A DNA stretch of 45,900 bases, from the NCBI RefSeq assembly GCF_000195635.1, contig NZ_GL882666.1, positions 1 to 45,900 of the forward strand, in the 5' to 3' direction. A program made the translations under genes and the position numbers. Below the pieces are notes generated by a model, which worked only from the letters and a program-made list of their open reading frames with translations, ran no database searches and was not told the origin of the DNA. This stretch comes from Bacteroides fluxus YIT 12057. GTDB lineage: Bacteria > Bacteroidota > Bacteroidia > Bacteroidales > Bacteroidaceae. This document shows, in pieces, positions 7,393 through 16,626 of this stretch (positions within the stretch are counted from its first letter, which is position 1; each line of letters begins with the position of its first letter).

Positions 7393-8181
7393 CTAATTGC
7401 ATGGGCCACCTCCCCTATCCTTCTTTTCAAAGATTACCTCACGAAGAATTTCATACAGCAGCCCGCCTACATCAAATCCTAATTTAAACTTGTCAAAGTT
7501 ATAATAAGGAATTACGACAGGAACTGTTTCCCAACGTCCTCTCATGGCATCATAGTAACGTTGCACACCCATTTCCATACCAAAACGGCGGGACATATCC
7601 AGCGACATGGTAGCACCATAGCTATGCGTACTCATTCCATAAGAATTCCCGATATCATAAGAGCCGAAAACTTTGAAAGCAACGCGTTCGGAAGCCTGGT
7701 ATATCAAAGCTCCCGAAGCACTGAATGATTGTCCGGCAAAATGGGTCATATTCATCTTCATGGCATTCATGCTAAGTTGCAATGCCAATTTCTGATTGAG
7801 TTCCTGTTGATATCCCAATGAAGCCTCGTTAATACGTCCCATGCCGGGCAAACTGGTTTGTCCTCCGGAACCAAACAGCGTAGCGTTCGTAAACTGCTTC
7901 AATATGCCACTTGTACTATAATCACCACGAAAGAGTAAAGAAGGATTGGTCTGATAAGGCAGGCGGAGTACTTCCTTTAATGAAAATTCAGGCAGACGGT
8001 TGGGATTTTCCGAAGATAGTAAAGGCAACTCTTTCATCCTTTCCGGCAGCAAGCCATGAGAAGAAAACTCCGGCTGCCCTTCCAGCTTCATCCGCACGCT
8101 ATCACGGACAAGACGCATGCTGTCTTCTTGCGCAAAAAGGAATTGCGGAATAAGGAATAGTAAAAAGAACACTTGTTTCAT
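7393..8181 (-). CDS. Predicted outer-membrane beta-barrel-type protein of unknown function
   Basis: The 262-residue product has a clear signal peptide (MKQVFFLLFLIPQFLFAQ). The mature part begins with a charged linker and then shows alternating hydrophobic/polar stretches (NEASLGYQQELNQKLALQLSMNAMKMN, SERVAFKVFGSYDIG) typical of transmembrane beta strands. I do not recognise a named family and no enzymatic motif is visible. The C-terminus ends in a charged tail, EKKDRGGGPCN, unusual for a barrel that would normally end in an aromatic strand. A promoter is visible at 8220-8251, giving a short leader. Confidence 0.65.
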   Translation of the reverse strand: MKQVFFLLFLIPQFLFAQEDSMRLVRDSVRMKLEGQPEFSSHGLLPERMKELPLLSSENPNRLPEFSLKEVLRLPYQTNPSLLFRGDYSTSGILKQFTNATLFGSGGQTSLPGMGRINEASLGYQQELNQKLALQLSMNAMKMNMTHFAGQSFSASGALIYQASERVAFKVFGSYDIGNSYGMSTHSYGATMSLDMSRRFGMEMGVQRYYDAMRGRWETVPVVIPYYNFDKFKLGFDVGGLLYEILREVIFEKKDRGGGPCN

Positions 8182-8219
8182 AGGCCTTTACCCTCCTGTC
8201 TTTTTGTTTACTGTACTTG

Positions 8220-8251
8220 CAAAAGTAGTGAAAATAAACGAAATAACCAAT
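8220..8251 (-). promoter_or_regulatory. Promoter of the outer-membrane protein gene
   Basis: ATTG-N20-TACTTTTG on the minus strand, with the -7 box at 8220-8227, 38 bp before the ATG at 8181. Confidence 0.5.
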
Positions 8252-8307
8252 TTTATAGGCCACACTTCAAGGAATTATTTCCGGGTCTGAACAAACTATA
8301 TCTCTAT

Positions 8308-8423
8308 TTACTAAGAGCTAATCGTCCGACGGCTGTTTCATTATCGTCCGACAATTGTCTAATTATCGTCCGACAACTGTTGGACGATAATGAAACAACC
8401 GTCGGACGATTAATTCTTAGTAA
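8308..8423. repeat. 22-bp-phased dyad array (ATCGTCCGAC)
   Basis: The word ATCGTCCGAC starts at 8321, 8343 and 8365, each step 22 bp. The inverted word GT(T/C)GGACGAT starts at 8379 and 8401, again 22 bp apart. All positions are symmetric about one centre, and the ends TTACTAAGA (8308-8316) and TCTTAGTAA (8415-8423) match the same centre. The third direct word has a degraded partner at 8357. The element could form one hairpin of more than 45 bp per arm. It lies between two divergent genes, well upstream of leuS. Confidence 0.8.
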
Positions 8424-8491
8424 GCAAAAACATAATCTTTAGTAATTCAGCGATACTTTTATGAACCTGGGTTACTACTCTTTAAATAAGA

Positions 8492-8523
8492 AAGAGATGA
8501 AATCTTCCCAGACTTCATCTCTT
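8492..8523 (-). terminator. Hairpin ending the candidate small RNA
   Basis: Perfect 10-bp stem with a 12-nt loop. The T-rich tail is on the minus-strand side only. Confidence 0.45.
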
Positions 8524-8613
8524 GAAATATCCTAAAAAACCTTCTTTATAAACCCTATTGAATTAATTAAGCTATTACTTGTATTACAAACAAAAAATTA
8601 GTTTTTAAAAGCA
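8492..8613 (-). ncRNA. Candidate minus-strand small RNA upstream of leuS
   Basis: A textbook Bacteroidetes promoter reads on the minus strand: TTTG (8647-8650), 20 nt, TATATTTG (8619-8626). About 120 nt downstream a perfect 10-bp hairpin, AAGAGATGAA (8492-8501) with TTCATCTCTT (8514-8523), is followed on that strand by the U-rich run TCTTATTT. There is no coding frame of note between them, and the next minus-strand gene has its own promoter at 8220. This supports an independent RNA of about 120-130 nt. I do not recognise its family. Confidence 0.45.
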
Positions 8614-8618
8614 CATCA

Positions 8619-8650
8619 CAAATATAGGTAATAAAAAATGAATTGTCAAA
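8619..8650 (-). promoter_or_regulatory. Promoter of the candidate minus-strand small RNA
   Basis: TTTG-N20-TATATTTG on the minus strand, one of the best consensus matches in the window. It is back to back with the leuS promoter. Confidence 0.55.
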
Positions 8651-8702
8651 CATTAAGCATTGTTTTTTACGCTACTTCGTTACAAATCTGAAAATAAACC
8701 CG

Positions 8703-8710
8703 TAACTTTG
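8703..8710 (+). promoter_or_regulatory. -7 box of the leuS operon
   Basis: TAACTTTG, 79 bp before the leuS ATG. Just downstream the leader carries TAACCGG at 8720 and 8731 (11 bp apart) and TAAC at 8741. Confidence 0.55.
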
Positions 8711-8789
8711 CACCGATATTAACCGGATACTAACCGGTTTTAACTAAGTAATCAACAAAGTTTTCAACAATATACTAACAAATACCATT

Positions 8790-11627
8790 ATGGAATACAA
8801 TTTCAGGGAGATTGAAAAGAAATGGCAGAAACGGTGGGTAGAAAATAAAACCTACCAAGTGACGGAAGACGAGACGAAGCAGAAATACTATGTGCTGAAC
8901 ATGTTCCCCTACCCTTCAGGCGCAGGTTTACATGTAGGTCATCCACTGGGATACATCGCTTCTGACATTTATGCCCGTTACAAACGACTGCAAGGTTTCA
9001 ATGTACTGAACCCCATGGGATATGATGCCTACGGACTTCCCGCCGAGCAATATGCCATCCAGACGGGACAGCACCCTGCAATTACTACCGTCAACAATAT
9101 CAACCGCTATCGCGAACAGCTGGACAAGATAGGTTTCTCCTTTGACTGGAACCGGGAGATCCGTACTTGTGACCCGGAATATTACCATTGGACACAATGG
9201 GCTTTCCAAAAAATGTTCAACAGCTATTATTGCAACGATACCCAACAAGCCCGCCCCATCCAGGAACTGGTAGAGTCATTCCCGAAATACGGAAACGAAG
9301 GCTTGAATGCGGCATGCAGCGAAGAGTTGCATTTTACGGCCGAAGAATGGAATGCCAAAAACGAAAAGGAACAGCAGGAAATCCTGATGAACTACCGCAT
9401 CGCCTATCTGGGTGAGACGATGGTAAACTGGTGTCCGCAATTGGGAACCGTACTTGCCAACGATGAAGTGGTAGATGGTGTCAGTGAACGTGGCGGTTTC
9501 CCTGTCGTCCAGAAAAAGATGCGCCAGTGGTGCCTCCGTGTATCTGCATACGCACAGCGTCTGTTGGACGGACTTGATACCATCGACTGGACCGAGTCTC
9601 TGAAAGAAACCCAGAAAAACTGGATCGGACGCAGCGAAGGTGCCGAAATACAATTCAAAGTAAAGGACAGTGAATTGGAGTTTACCATTTTCACTACCCG
9701 TGCAGATACGATGTTTGGCGTCACCTTCATGGTACTGGCTCCTGAAAGTGAATTGGTTCCCCAACTGACTACCGAAGCCCAAAAAGCCGATGTAGATGCT
9801 TATCTGGAACGCACCAAGAAACGTACGGAACGCGAACGTATAGCCGACCGCAGCGTTACAGGCGTATTCTCCGGAAGTTATGCCGTCAATCCTTTTACCG
9901 GTGAAGCAGTACCTGTATGGATCAGCGACTATGTGCTGGCCGGATATGGAACAGGTGCCATCATGGCCGTACCTGCACACGACAGCCGCGACTATGCCTT
10001 TGCCAAACATTTCGGTCTGGAAATCCGTCCGTTGGTAGAAGGATGTGATGTAAGCGAAGAAAGCTTTGACGCCAAAGAGGGTATCGTATGCAACTCCCCG
10101 CGTGAAGGCGTCGCTCCCTACTGTGACCTTTCCCTGAATGGATTGACCATCAAGGAAGCCATTGCGGCCACCAAGAAATACGTGAAAGAACATAATTTGG
10201 GACGTGTAAAAGTAAACTTCCGCCTGCGTGACGCCATCTTCTCACGCCAGCGTTACTGGGGAGAACCATTCCCTGTCTATTACAAAGAAGGAATGCCTTA
10301 TATGATAGATGAGGAGAGCCTTCCCCTGGAACTTCCCGAAGTGGCTAAATTCCTGCCTACCGAAACCGGTGAACCTCCGTTGGGACATGCTGCCAAATGG
10401 GCTTGGGATACAGTAAACAAATGTGTAGCCGATAACCAAAAGATAGACCATATCACCGTCTTCCCGTTGGAACTCAACACAATGCCGGGTTTTGCAGGTT
10501 CAAGTGCCTATTATCTGCGGTATATGGATCCACGCAACCACAAAGCATTGGTTGACAAGAAAGTGGATGAATACTGGAGAAATGTAGATCTTTATGTGGG
10601 AGGTACCGAACATGCTACCGGTCACTTGATCTACTCCCGTTTCTGGAACAAATTCCTGCACGACCTGGGTGTTTCGGCAGTAGAAGAACCTTTCCAGAAG
10701 TTGGTGAACCAAGGTATGATTCAAGGACGAAGCAACTTTGTTTACCGCATCAAGGATACCAACACATTCGTATCCCTGAATCTGAAAGAGCAATACGACA
10801 CTACCCCACTCCACGTGGACGTAAACATCGTATCAAACGATATTCTGGATATCGAAGCTTTCAAGGCATGGCGTCCCGAGTACGCAACGGCAGAGTTTAT
10901 TCTCGAAGACGGCAAGTACATCTGCGGATGGGCCGTGGAAAAGATGAGTAAATCCATGTTCAATGTGGTCAATCCCGACATGATTGTCGAAAAGTACGGT
11001 GCAGACACCCTGCGTATGTACGAAATGTTCCTCGGTCCTGTAGAACAATCCAAACCTTGGGATACAAACGGCATTGACGGCGTACACCGCTTCATCAAGA
11101 AATTCTGGTCCCTGTTCTACGACCGCAACGGACGGTATCTGGTAACGGATGAACCTGCCACCAAGGAAGAGTTGAAATCCCTGCACAAGCTTATCAAGAA
11201 GGTGACAGGAGACATCGAACAGTTCTCCTACAACACCTCTATCAGTGCCTTTATGATCTGTGTCAACGAATTGTCCGGACTGAAATGTTACAAGAAGGAA
11301 ATTCTGAACCAGCTTGTCGTCACCCTTGCTCCTTTCGCCCCCCACGTATGTGAAGAGTTGTGGGAAACCTTGGGCAATACAGGCTCTGTATGCGATGCCC
11401 GGTGGCCGATATACAACGAAGAATATCTGATAGAAAATACGGTCAACTATACCATTTCCTTCAATGGAAAGGCGCGTTTCAACATGGAATTCCCTGCAGA
11501 TGCCGCATCCGACGCTATTCAAGCTACCGTACTGGCCGACGAACGTTCCGTGAAATGGATGGATGGCAAAACCATCGTGAAAGTGATCGTAGTACCGAAG
11601 AAGATTGTAAACATCGTCGTTAAATAA
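8790..11627 (+). CDS. leuS: Leucyl-tRNA synthetase
   Basis: The 945-residue class I aminoacyl-tRNA synthetase charges tRNA-Leu. The HIGH-type motif is HVGH at residues 48-51, following FPYPSGAGL. The editing (CP1) domain includes [10 protein letters not shown] and [15 protein letters not shown], the site that hydrolyses misacylated tRNA. The catalytic KMSKS loop is at residues 718-722, followed by the anticodon-binding helical domain. Length and order are normal for bacterial LeuRS. The ATG lies about 75 nt downstream of a TAACTTTG promoter. It is the first gene of a tight operon with yitT and rdgB. No T-box leader is visible. Confidence 0.98.
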   Translation: MEYNFREIEKKWQKRWVENKTYQVTEDETKQKYYVLNMFPYPSGAGLHVGHPLGYIASDIYARYKRLQGFNVLNPMGYDAYGLPAEQYAIQTGQHPAITTVNNINRYREQLDKIGFSFDWNREIRTCDPEYYHWTQWAFQKMFNSYYCNDTQQARPIQELVESFPKYGNEGLNAACSEELHFTAEEWNAKNEKEQQEILMNYRIAYLGETMVNWCPQLGTVLANDEVVDGVSERGGFPVVQKKMRQWCLRVSAYAQRLLDGLDTIDWTESLKETQKNWIGRSEGAEIQFKVKDSELEFTIFTTRADTMFGVTFMVLAPESELVPQLTTEAQKADVDAYLERTKKRTERERIADRSVTGVFSGSYAVNPFTGEAVPVWISDYVLAGYGTGAIMAVPAHDSRDYAFAKHFGLEIRPLVEGCDVSEESFDAKEGIVCNSPREGVAPYCDLSLNGLTIKEAIAATKKYVKEHNLGRVKVNFRLRDAIFSRQRYWGEPFPVYYKEGMPYMIDEESLPLELPEVAKFLPTETGEPPLGHAAKWAWDTVNKCVADNQKIDHITVFPLELNTMPGFAGSSAYYLRYMDPRNHKALVDKKVDEYWRNVDLYVGGTEHATGHLIYSRFWNKFLHDLGVSAVEEPFQKLVNQGMIQGRSNFVYRIKDTNTFVSLNLKEQYDTTPLHVDVNIVSNDILDIEAFKAWRPEYATAEFILEDGKYICGWAVEKMSKSMFNVVNPDMIVEKYGADTLRMYEMFLGPVEQSKPWDTNGIDGVHRFIKKFWSLFYDRNGRYLVTDEPATKEELKSLHKLIKKVTGDIEQFSYNTSISAFMICVNELSGLKCYKKEILNQLVVTLAPFAPHVCEELWETLGNTGSVCDARWPIYNEEYLIENTVNYTISFNGKARFNMEFPADAASDAIQATVLADERSVKWMDGKTIVKVIVVPKKIVNIVVK

Positions 11628-11632
11628 TAGAT

Positions 11633-12535
11633 ATGCAAATAACAAAACCAACCAAAGCGGAAGTGATGAGAGAGTTGAAAGACTATATCTTCATCACCCT
11701 CGGACTCATCAGCTATGCATTGGGATGGGCAGCTTTCCTCATCCCCTATCAGATCACAACCGGTGGTACTACCGGTATCGGTGCAATCATTTACTATGCC
11801 ACTGGATTCCCCATCCAATGGTCGTACTTCATCATCAATGCAGTACTGATGACATTCGCCATCAAAATACTGGGACCTAAATTCAGTATAAAGACGACGT
11901 TCGCCATCTTCGGACTGACTTTCTTCTTATGGTTTTTCCAGTTGATGGTGAACGGTCCGGACGGTGTTCCTCCCCAACTTTTAGGAGAAGGACAAGACTT
12001 CATGGCCTGTCTGATAGGTGCGGTAATGTGTGGCGCAGGGTTGGGAGTCGTATTCAACTGCAACGGAAGCACGGGAGGTACGGATATCATCGCTGCCATT
12101 ATCCACAAATACAAGGACGTTACGCTGGGACGCATGATCATGGCTTGTGACGTGGTCATTATCAGTTCCTGCTACTTCATCTTCCAGGACTGGCGGCGAG
12201 TCATATTCGGCTTCGTAACCCTCTTTGTCATTGGTTTTGTCTTAGACTATATTGTAAACAGCGCACGCCAATCCGTACAATTTTTCATCTTCTCCAAAGA
12301 ATATGAAAAGATTGCCGACCGCATAACCAAGGAGACTCACCGTGGTGTAACGGTACTCGACGGTATAGGCTGGTACAGTAAACGCAACGTGAAAGTATTG
12401 GTTGTACTTGCCTACAAACGCCAGTCTGTTGAAATATTCCGGATGGTGAAAGACATAGATCCGAATGCTTTCATCTCCCAAAGTTCCGTTATCGGTGTAT
12501 ATGGAGAAGGATTTGACAAATTAAAAGGTAAATGA
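11633..12535 (+). CDS. YitT-family membrane protein (DUF161 + DUF2179), first copy
   Basis: The 300-residue protein has about five to six hydrophobic segments in its first two thirds, with the glycine-rich family motifs [17 protein letters not shown] and [12 protein letters not shown], followed by a soluble C-terminal DUF2179 domain ([24 protein letters not shown]). The biochemical role of YitT proteins is not established; transport has been proposed. It starts 5 bp after the leuS stop and overlaps the next gene by 4 bp, so translational coupling is likely. A second member of the family lies at 15543. Confidence 0.93.
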   Translation: MQITKPTKAEVMRELKDYIFITLGLISYALGWAAFLIPYQITTGGTTGIGAIIYYATGFPIQWSYFIINAVLMTFAIKILGPKFSIKTTFAIFGLTFFLWFFQLMVNGPDGVPPQLLGEGQDFMACLIGAVMCGAGLGVVFNCNGSTGGTDIIAAIIHKYKDVTLGRMIMACDVVIISSCYFIFQDWRRVIFGFVTLFVIGFVLDYIVNSARQSVQFFIFSKEYEKIADRITKETHRGVTVLDGIGWYSKRNVKVLVVLAYKRQSVEIFRMVKDIDPNAFISQSSVIGVYGEGFDKLKGK

Positions 12536-13113
12536 GAATGAAGAAATTTGTATTTGCTACTAACAACGCCCACAAGTTAGAAGAAGTTTCTGCTATTTTA
12601 AAGGATAAAGTGGAGCTTCTCAGTATGAAAGATATCAACTGTACGGTTGATATTCCTGAAACGGCAGATACTCTTGAGGGGAATGCCTTGATCAAAGCAC
12701 GGTTCATCTTCGAGAATTACCATTCGAACTGCTTTGCCGATGATACCGGCCTGGAAGTAGAAGCATTGGACGGTGCTCCCGGAGTGTATTCGGCACGTTA
12801 TGCGGGCGATGCGCACAATTCGGAAGCGAATATGAAGAAGCTGTTGCACGACCTGGAAGGAGCGGAAAACCGCAAAGCACAGTTCCGTACCGTCTTTGCT
12901 TTGATCATAGACGGAAAAGAACACCTGTTCGAGGGAATTGTAAAAGGCGAAATCATAAGACACAGGAGAGGAAATTCAGGATTCGGATACGATCCTATAT
13001 TCGTTCCCGAAGGCTATACCCAGACCTTTGCCGAAATGGGTAATGAATTGAAGAACAAGATCAGTCACCGTGCACTGGCAACCAACAAACTGTGCAAATT
13101 CTTGTTGAAATAG
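12532..13113 (+). CDS. rdgB: RdgB/HAM1 non-canonical purine NTP pyrophosphatase
   Basis: This enzyme hydrolyses dITP, ITP and XTP to monophosphates, keeping damaged purines out of DNA and RNA. Motifs: the N-terminal [12 protein letters not shown] nucleotide-binding stretch, [36 protein letters not shown], and the C-terminal SHRALA. The length of 193 residues is normal. The start is either ATG 12532, which overlaps the yitT stop in an ATGA arrangement, or the ATG two codons later at 12538. It is the last gene of the operon and is followed by a strong terminator. Confidence 0.95.
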   Translation: MRMKKFVFATNNAHKLEEVSAILKDKVELLSMKDINCTVDIPETADTLEGNALIKARFIFENYHSNCFADDTGLEVEALDGAPGVYSARYAGDAHNSEANMKKLLHDLEGAENRKAQFRTVFALIIDGKEHLFEGIVKGEIIRHRRGNSGFGYDPIFVPEGYTQTFAEMGNELKNKISHRALATNKLCKFLLK

Positions 13114-13185
13114 AAAACATCAAGAGGGTGTGTGAAAACTAAAATGACCCCTCCCAAAAGTTACAGATCATAACTATAACACTTA

Positions 13186-13230
13186 AAAGGGTCGTATCAA
13201 GCTCTGTATTGAGTAATGATACGACCCTTT
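13186..13230 (+). terminator. Terminator of the leuS-yitT-rdgB operon
   Basis: Perfect 14-bp inverted repeat AAAGGGTCGTATCA (13186-13199) and its complement (13217-13230), loop 17 nt, followed by CTTTAGTCTTTT. The A-rich left side suggests it could also act for the opposing nadA transcript. Confidence 0.75.
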
Positions 13231-13318
13231 CTTTAGTCTTTTAATAGGCTCGGATTTCAAATGATAAATTCATCGTTTCAAAATCAGAGTTTTGACATAC
13301 CGCCTTAGCAAAACAAAA

Positions 13319-14257
13319 TCAAAGTCCCAACTTCGCCGATATCTCCAACATCCTCTTAATCGGTTTCACTGCCTTCTCGGCTATTCCTGCATCTACCGTA
13401 ATTTCAGGAGACTCGTTTTTCAGACAATCATAAAGTTTCTCAAGCGTATTCAGCCTCATGAAGCTACATTCATTGCAAGCACACGTGCTGTCGTTGGGAG
13501 GAGCCGGAATGAACGTTGTCTGCGGGCACTGCTTCTGCATCTCATGCAAGATGCCCGACTCGGTGGCTACTATATAGCTCTTCTCTGGATGAGCAACTGC
13601 ATATTTCAATAAGGCAGCCGTAGAACCTACCACATCCGCCAGCTTCAGCACAGTACTTTTACATTCGGGATGGGCCAGCACGATGGCATCGGGGTGCTGC
13701 TGCTTCAATTCAACAATCTTTTCAACCGAGAATTGCTCGTGTACATGGCACGCACCGTCCCATAGTAACATATTTCTTCCGGTCACGGAGTTGATATAAT
13801 TACCCAGATTCCGATCCGGCCCAAAGATTATTTTCTCATCTTCGGGGAAGCTTTCTACAATTTGTCTGGCATTGGTGGAAGTCACTACCACATCGGTTAC
13901 GGCTTTTACGGCAGCGGTTGTATTCACATAGGATATCACTGTATATCCGGGGTGCTCTTTGACAAACTGACTGAATTTATCAGCCGGACAGCTGTCTGCC
14001 AACGAACAGCCTGCCGCCATGTCGGGCACCAGTACCTTCTTGTCCGGGCAAAGCACCTTGGCCGTTTCCCCCATAAAGTGAACGCCACACATCACAATGA
14101 TATCAGCTTCCGTCCGTGCCGCCCATTGTGCCAACGCCAGACTGTCGCCAACGTAGTCGGCTATATCCTGTATCTCACCCTTCTGGTAATAGTGGCCCAG
14201 AATGACTGCGTTCTTTTCCTTCTTCAGTTGCTTGATAGCTTCTATAAGATTATCCAT
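13319..14257 (-). CDS. nadA: Quinolinate synthase NadA
   Basis: NadA condenses iminoaspartate with dihydroxyacetone phosphate to quinolinate in de novo NAD synthesis, using a 4Fe-4S cluster. The 312-residue protein has the N-terminal AVILGHYYQKGEIQDIADYVGDS, candidate cluster cysteines C84 (AAGCSLAD), C170 (GACHVHEQF) and the C260-C264 group (CACNECSFM), and the AHPECK motif. Length is normal for the short form. Its pathway partner nadB is 10 kb away at 24851 and also on the minus strand; nadC is not in the window. The ATG at 14257 is preceded by a long AT-rich spacer. Confidence 0.96.
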   Translation of the reverse strand: MDNLIEAIKQLKKEKNAVILGHYYQKGEIQDIADYVGDSLALAQWAARTEADIIVMCGVHFMGETAKVLCPDKKVLVPDMAAGCSLADSCPADKFSQFVKEHPGYTVISYVNTTAAVKAVTDVVVTSTNARQIVESFPEDEKIIFGPDRNLGNYINSVTGRNMLLWDGACHVHEQFSVEKIVELKQQHPDAIVLAHPECKSTVLKLADVVGSTAALLKYAVAHPEKSYIVATESGILHEMQKQCPQTTFIPAPPNDSTCACNECSFMRLNTLEKLYDCLKNESPEITVDAGIAEKAVKPIKRMLEISAKLGL

Positions 14258-14735
14258 AATTATATTTTTTAATTTCTCTTCTTTCTTTAAAAATCCTTTG
14301 ATAGTAATGATAGCCTGTTAATAGTGTGGAGAAGTAAATATGATTTTTCTTGCTCCTGAAGTTATTAGTATAAGATAAAACTTTATCCATTGTTTATTAA
14401 CGCAGGAAATTTGAGTGTATCTTTTGATAATAAGCATTCTATCGGTCCAAGGCCATTCCTCATCAACACCTTGTTGATAAACTGCAAAGTTAATAACTTT
14501 AAAGATATTTATTGGTGAAATGATGCTGAAAAATGTGTTCAAACAGCCTTTGAAGATTTCTCCTAACTTTTTTGGTTTGTTGATTCCGGTGCTGCAATAG
14601 GCAATCATTTGAATAATGCAAGGATTATTTCTAAAAATCTTTCCCGTAGGTATTGACACGTTTTCAACGGTTATTAACCGGGATATAAACGGAAAGAAGT
14701 ATCTTTGCAACCTGAACCATAGATTAAGTAGTGTT
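14258..14735. other. AT-rich spacer between nadA and the RNA methyltransferase
   Basis: No gene is supported in these 478 bp. A minus-strand -7 box TAACTTTG is at 14485-14492 and could drive nadA with a leader of about 220 nt, but no -33 box accompanies it. A minus-strand open frame of 141 codons (14318-14743) has no recognisable domain, starts beyond the RNA methyltransferase start on the opposite strand and is treated as chance. Confidence 0.4.
14700..14707 (+). promoter_or_regulatory. -7 box of the RNA methyltransferase gene
   Basis: TATCTTTG ends 28 bp before the ATG at 14736. It lies after the more distal in-frame start at 14616, which rules that start out. Confidence 0.55.
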
Positions 14736-15266
14736 ATGCGCAAACTGAAGATTACCGAACTGAACCGTATTAGTGTGGAAGAGTTTAAGGAAGCCCGGAA
14801 GCTGCCTTTAGTGATTGTTTTGGATAATATACGCAGCCTTCATAATATTGGTTCTGTATTCCGTACTTCGGATGCTTTTCGCATAGAATGTATTTATTTA
14901 TGTGGCATTACCGCCACTCCACCGCATCCTGAGATGCATAAAACGGCATTAGGAGCTGAATTCACCGTAGATTGGAAGTATGTTAATAACTCTGTTGAAG
15001 CGGTTGATAACCTCAAAAAAGAGGGTTATGTGGTTTATTCCGTAGAGCAGGCGGAGGGTAGTATCATGCTGGATGAATTGACTCTGGACAAAACTAAAAA
15101 ATATGCCATAGTGATGGGAAATGAAGTAAAAGGTGTCCAGCAAGAAGTTATTGACCATTCACACGGTTGTATTGAAATACCTCAATACGGTACGAAACAC
15201 TCTCTGAATGTATCTGTTACAGCAGGTATTGTTATCTGGGATTTATTCAAGAAACTGAGATATTGA
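14736..15266 (+). CDS. SpoU/TrmH-family RNA 2'-O-methyltransferase
   Basis: The 177-residue protein carries the three SpoU/SPOUT motifs: LDNIRSLHNIGSVFRTSDAF (motif 1), AIVMGNEVKGVQ (motif 2) and IPQYGTKHSLNVSVTAGIV (motif 3), which form the knotted SAM-binding fold. It methylates a ribose in tRNA or rRNA; the exact target cannot be read from the sequence. It lacks the N-terminal substrate-binding extension of RlmB-type enzymes. The start at 14736 (MRKLKITELNR) follows the promoter; the longer open frame from 14616 includes untranscribed DNA. Confidence 0.93.
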   Translation: MRKLKITELNRISVEEFKEARKLPLVIVLDNIRSLHNIGSVFRTSDAFRIECIYLCGITATPPHPEMHKTALGAEFTVDWKYVNNSVEAVDNLKKEGYVVYSVEQAEGSIMLDELTLDKTKKYAIVMGNEVKGVQQEVIDHSHGCIEIPQYGTKHSLNVSVTAGIVIWDLFKKLRY

Positions 15267-15297
15267 CAAGGCTGTTGATAAACTGTCAATATATAGG

Positions 15298-15325
15298 GTT
15301 TACTGCGTCTATAGACGCAGTAAAC
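15298..15325 (+). terminator. Palindromic terminator after the RNA methyltransferase
   Basis: Perfect 12-bp arms GTTTACTGCGTC and complement around TATA, followed by TTGTTTTAT, 31 bp after the stop codon. Confidence 0.75.
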
Positions 15326-15509
15326 TTGTTTTATATAGGTATGATGAAGGGTTTTATGAACAGAGATTCATTTTCATAATCAACCGTTTTACTCGTTGTA
15401 AACTAATGCTTTATCTCCTATTCTAACTTTCTTATTAACCATGTATTCAACACCTGTTGTTTATATGTGGAAAACTTGCTGTGCGATTCGTTTCTTTTCT
15501 TATTTTTTG

Positions 15510-15517
15510 TATATTTG
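15510..15517 (+). promoter_or_regulatory. -7 box of the second yitT gene
   Basis: TATATTTG, 25 bp before the ATG at 15543, in a very AT-rich stretch. Confidence 0.45.
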
Positions 15518-15542
15518 CTGAATATATATAAATCATATCAGT

Positions 15543-16505
15543 ATGAAAAAGATAATCTCTTCATGGATAGGCATTTTTGTAGGTTGTACTATTCTGGCGG
15601 CAGGCTTCGTTTATTTCATCAATCCTTATAATCTTGTTCCCGGTGGAGTGTATGGAGCCAGCATTGTGCTTCATAATCTGTTTCCTTCCATTCAGGTAGG
15701 TACGTTCGGTTATATGTTTGATATTCCTTTGCTTGTTATTTCCGTATTTGTGTTGGGGGCAAGGCTTGGGGCGCGTACTATTGTGGCGGCGCTTTTTACT
15801 CCGCTTGCCATGAATGTACTGTCTCTCCTCTCCTATCCTTCCGAAGAAGCGCTCCATCAGTTGGACCCTGCACAACTGTTGGGTGGCAGCTTGAACATGT
15901 CGGACCATTTGATGCTGACTTCCGTGATTGGTGCGGTGGTCATCGGTGTGGGCTGTGGTATTGTAGTGCGTAGCCGGGCAACCACGGGAGGTACGGACAT
16001 CGTGGCGATGATATTGCAGAAATACTGTCATATACGTTTTTCGAAGGCAATATTGCTGGTAGATGGTATTGTAGTAGGTTTCGGACTGCTGGTTATCGGT
16101 TTTGGCATCGGTAATCCGGATGACGCCACACAACCTTCGTGGCATTTGTCTTTCTATTCGCTTATAGCCATTTTTGTTACCTCGAGAGTATTGGCATACG
16201 TGATAAACGGGGAGAAGAATGACAAGATACTGTTTGTCATCAGCGATATGCGCCTTACCGCCTTGCACGACTATATTCTTAAGGATCTGGACCGCACCGC
16301 CACTTGCATCAAGAGCAGCGGCCTTTATACCAATGCGGACAAGGAGATGCTGTTTCTTGTGGTAAGTTATAAGGAAGTGGTAGGCATCAAGCAGAAGATA
16401 AGGGAAGTAGATCCAAAGGCTTTTGTGGTGGTTACCGATGCATATGATGCTTTTGGTGAGGGATGGAAAGAGCTTCCGATGGTGGGAGAAGTACAACCCG
16501 AATAA
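15543..16505 (+). CDS. YitT-family membrane protein (DUF161 + DUF2179), second copy
   Basis: The 320-residue product has the same layout as the protein at 11633: several membrane segments, the motif VPGGVYGASIVLHNLF, the ATTGGTDIVAMIL motif, and a C-terminal DUF2179 domain (RTATCIKSSGLYTNADKEMLFLVVSYKE). It is clearly a paralogue but well diverged, and it stands alone rather than in an operon. A transport role has been proposed for the family, but the substrate is unknown. It has its own promoter. Confidence 0.92.
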   Translation: MKKIISSWIGIFVGCTILAAGFVYFINPYNLVPGGVYGASIVLHNLFPSIQVGTFGYMFDIPLLVISVFVLGARLGARTIVAALFTPLAMNVLSLLSYPSEEALHQLDPAQLLGGSLNMSDHLMLTSVIGAVVIGVGCGIVVRSRATTGGTDIVAMILQKYCHIRFSKAILLVDGIVVGFGLLVIGFGIGNPDDATQPSWHLSFYSLIAIFVTSRVLAYVINGEKNDKILFVISDMRLTALHDYILKDLDRTATCIKSSGLYTNADKEMLFLVVSYKEVVGIKQKIREVDPKAFVVVTDAYDAFGEGWKELPMVGEVQPE

Positions 16506-16572
16506 GCAGTAATCAACAATTGGTTATATTGTAATCAACACAATATTAACCATGCCAGGCGGCAGTTTCAGC

Positions 16573-16590
16573 CTTCGCGGGCACGCGAAG
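16573..16590. terminator. Short GC-rich hairpin between convergent genes
   Basis: CTTCGCG-GGCA-CGCGAAG. No T-run, so its role as a terminator is uncertain. Confidence 0.35.
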
Positions 16591-16626
16591 CGGAGAATGT
16601 CTGTTTCCCGTTCGGAATATCCTTTG

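Noticed and set aside
8711..8789. T-box or other riboswitch in the leuS leader
   Set aside because: The leader is only about 75 nt and contains neither a T-box sequence nor a specifier hairpin.
14381..14680. Replication origin suggested by AT-richness and TTATCCATTG or TTATTAACC stretches
   Set aside because: No cluster of DnaA boxes (TTATCCACA) and no dnaA, dnaN or other origin-linked genes nearby.
14318..14743. 141-codon minus-strand frame between nadA and the RNA methyltransferase
   Set aside because: No recognisable motif or signal peptide. It starts inside the RNA methyltransferase gene and covers that gene's promoter.
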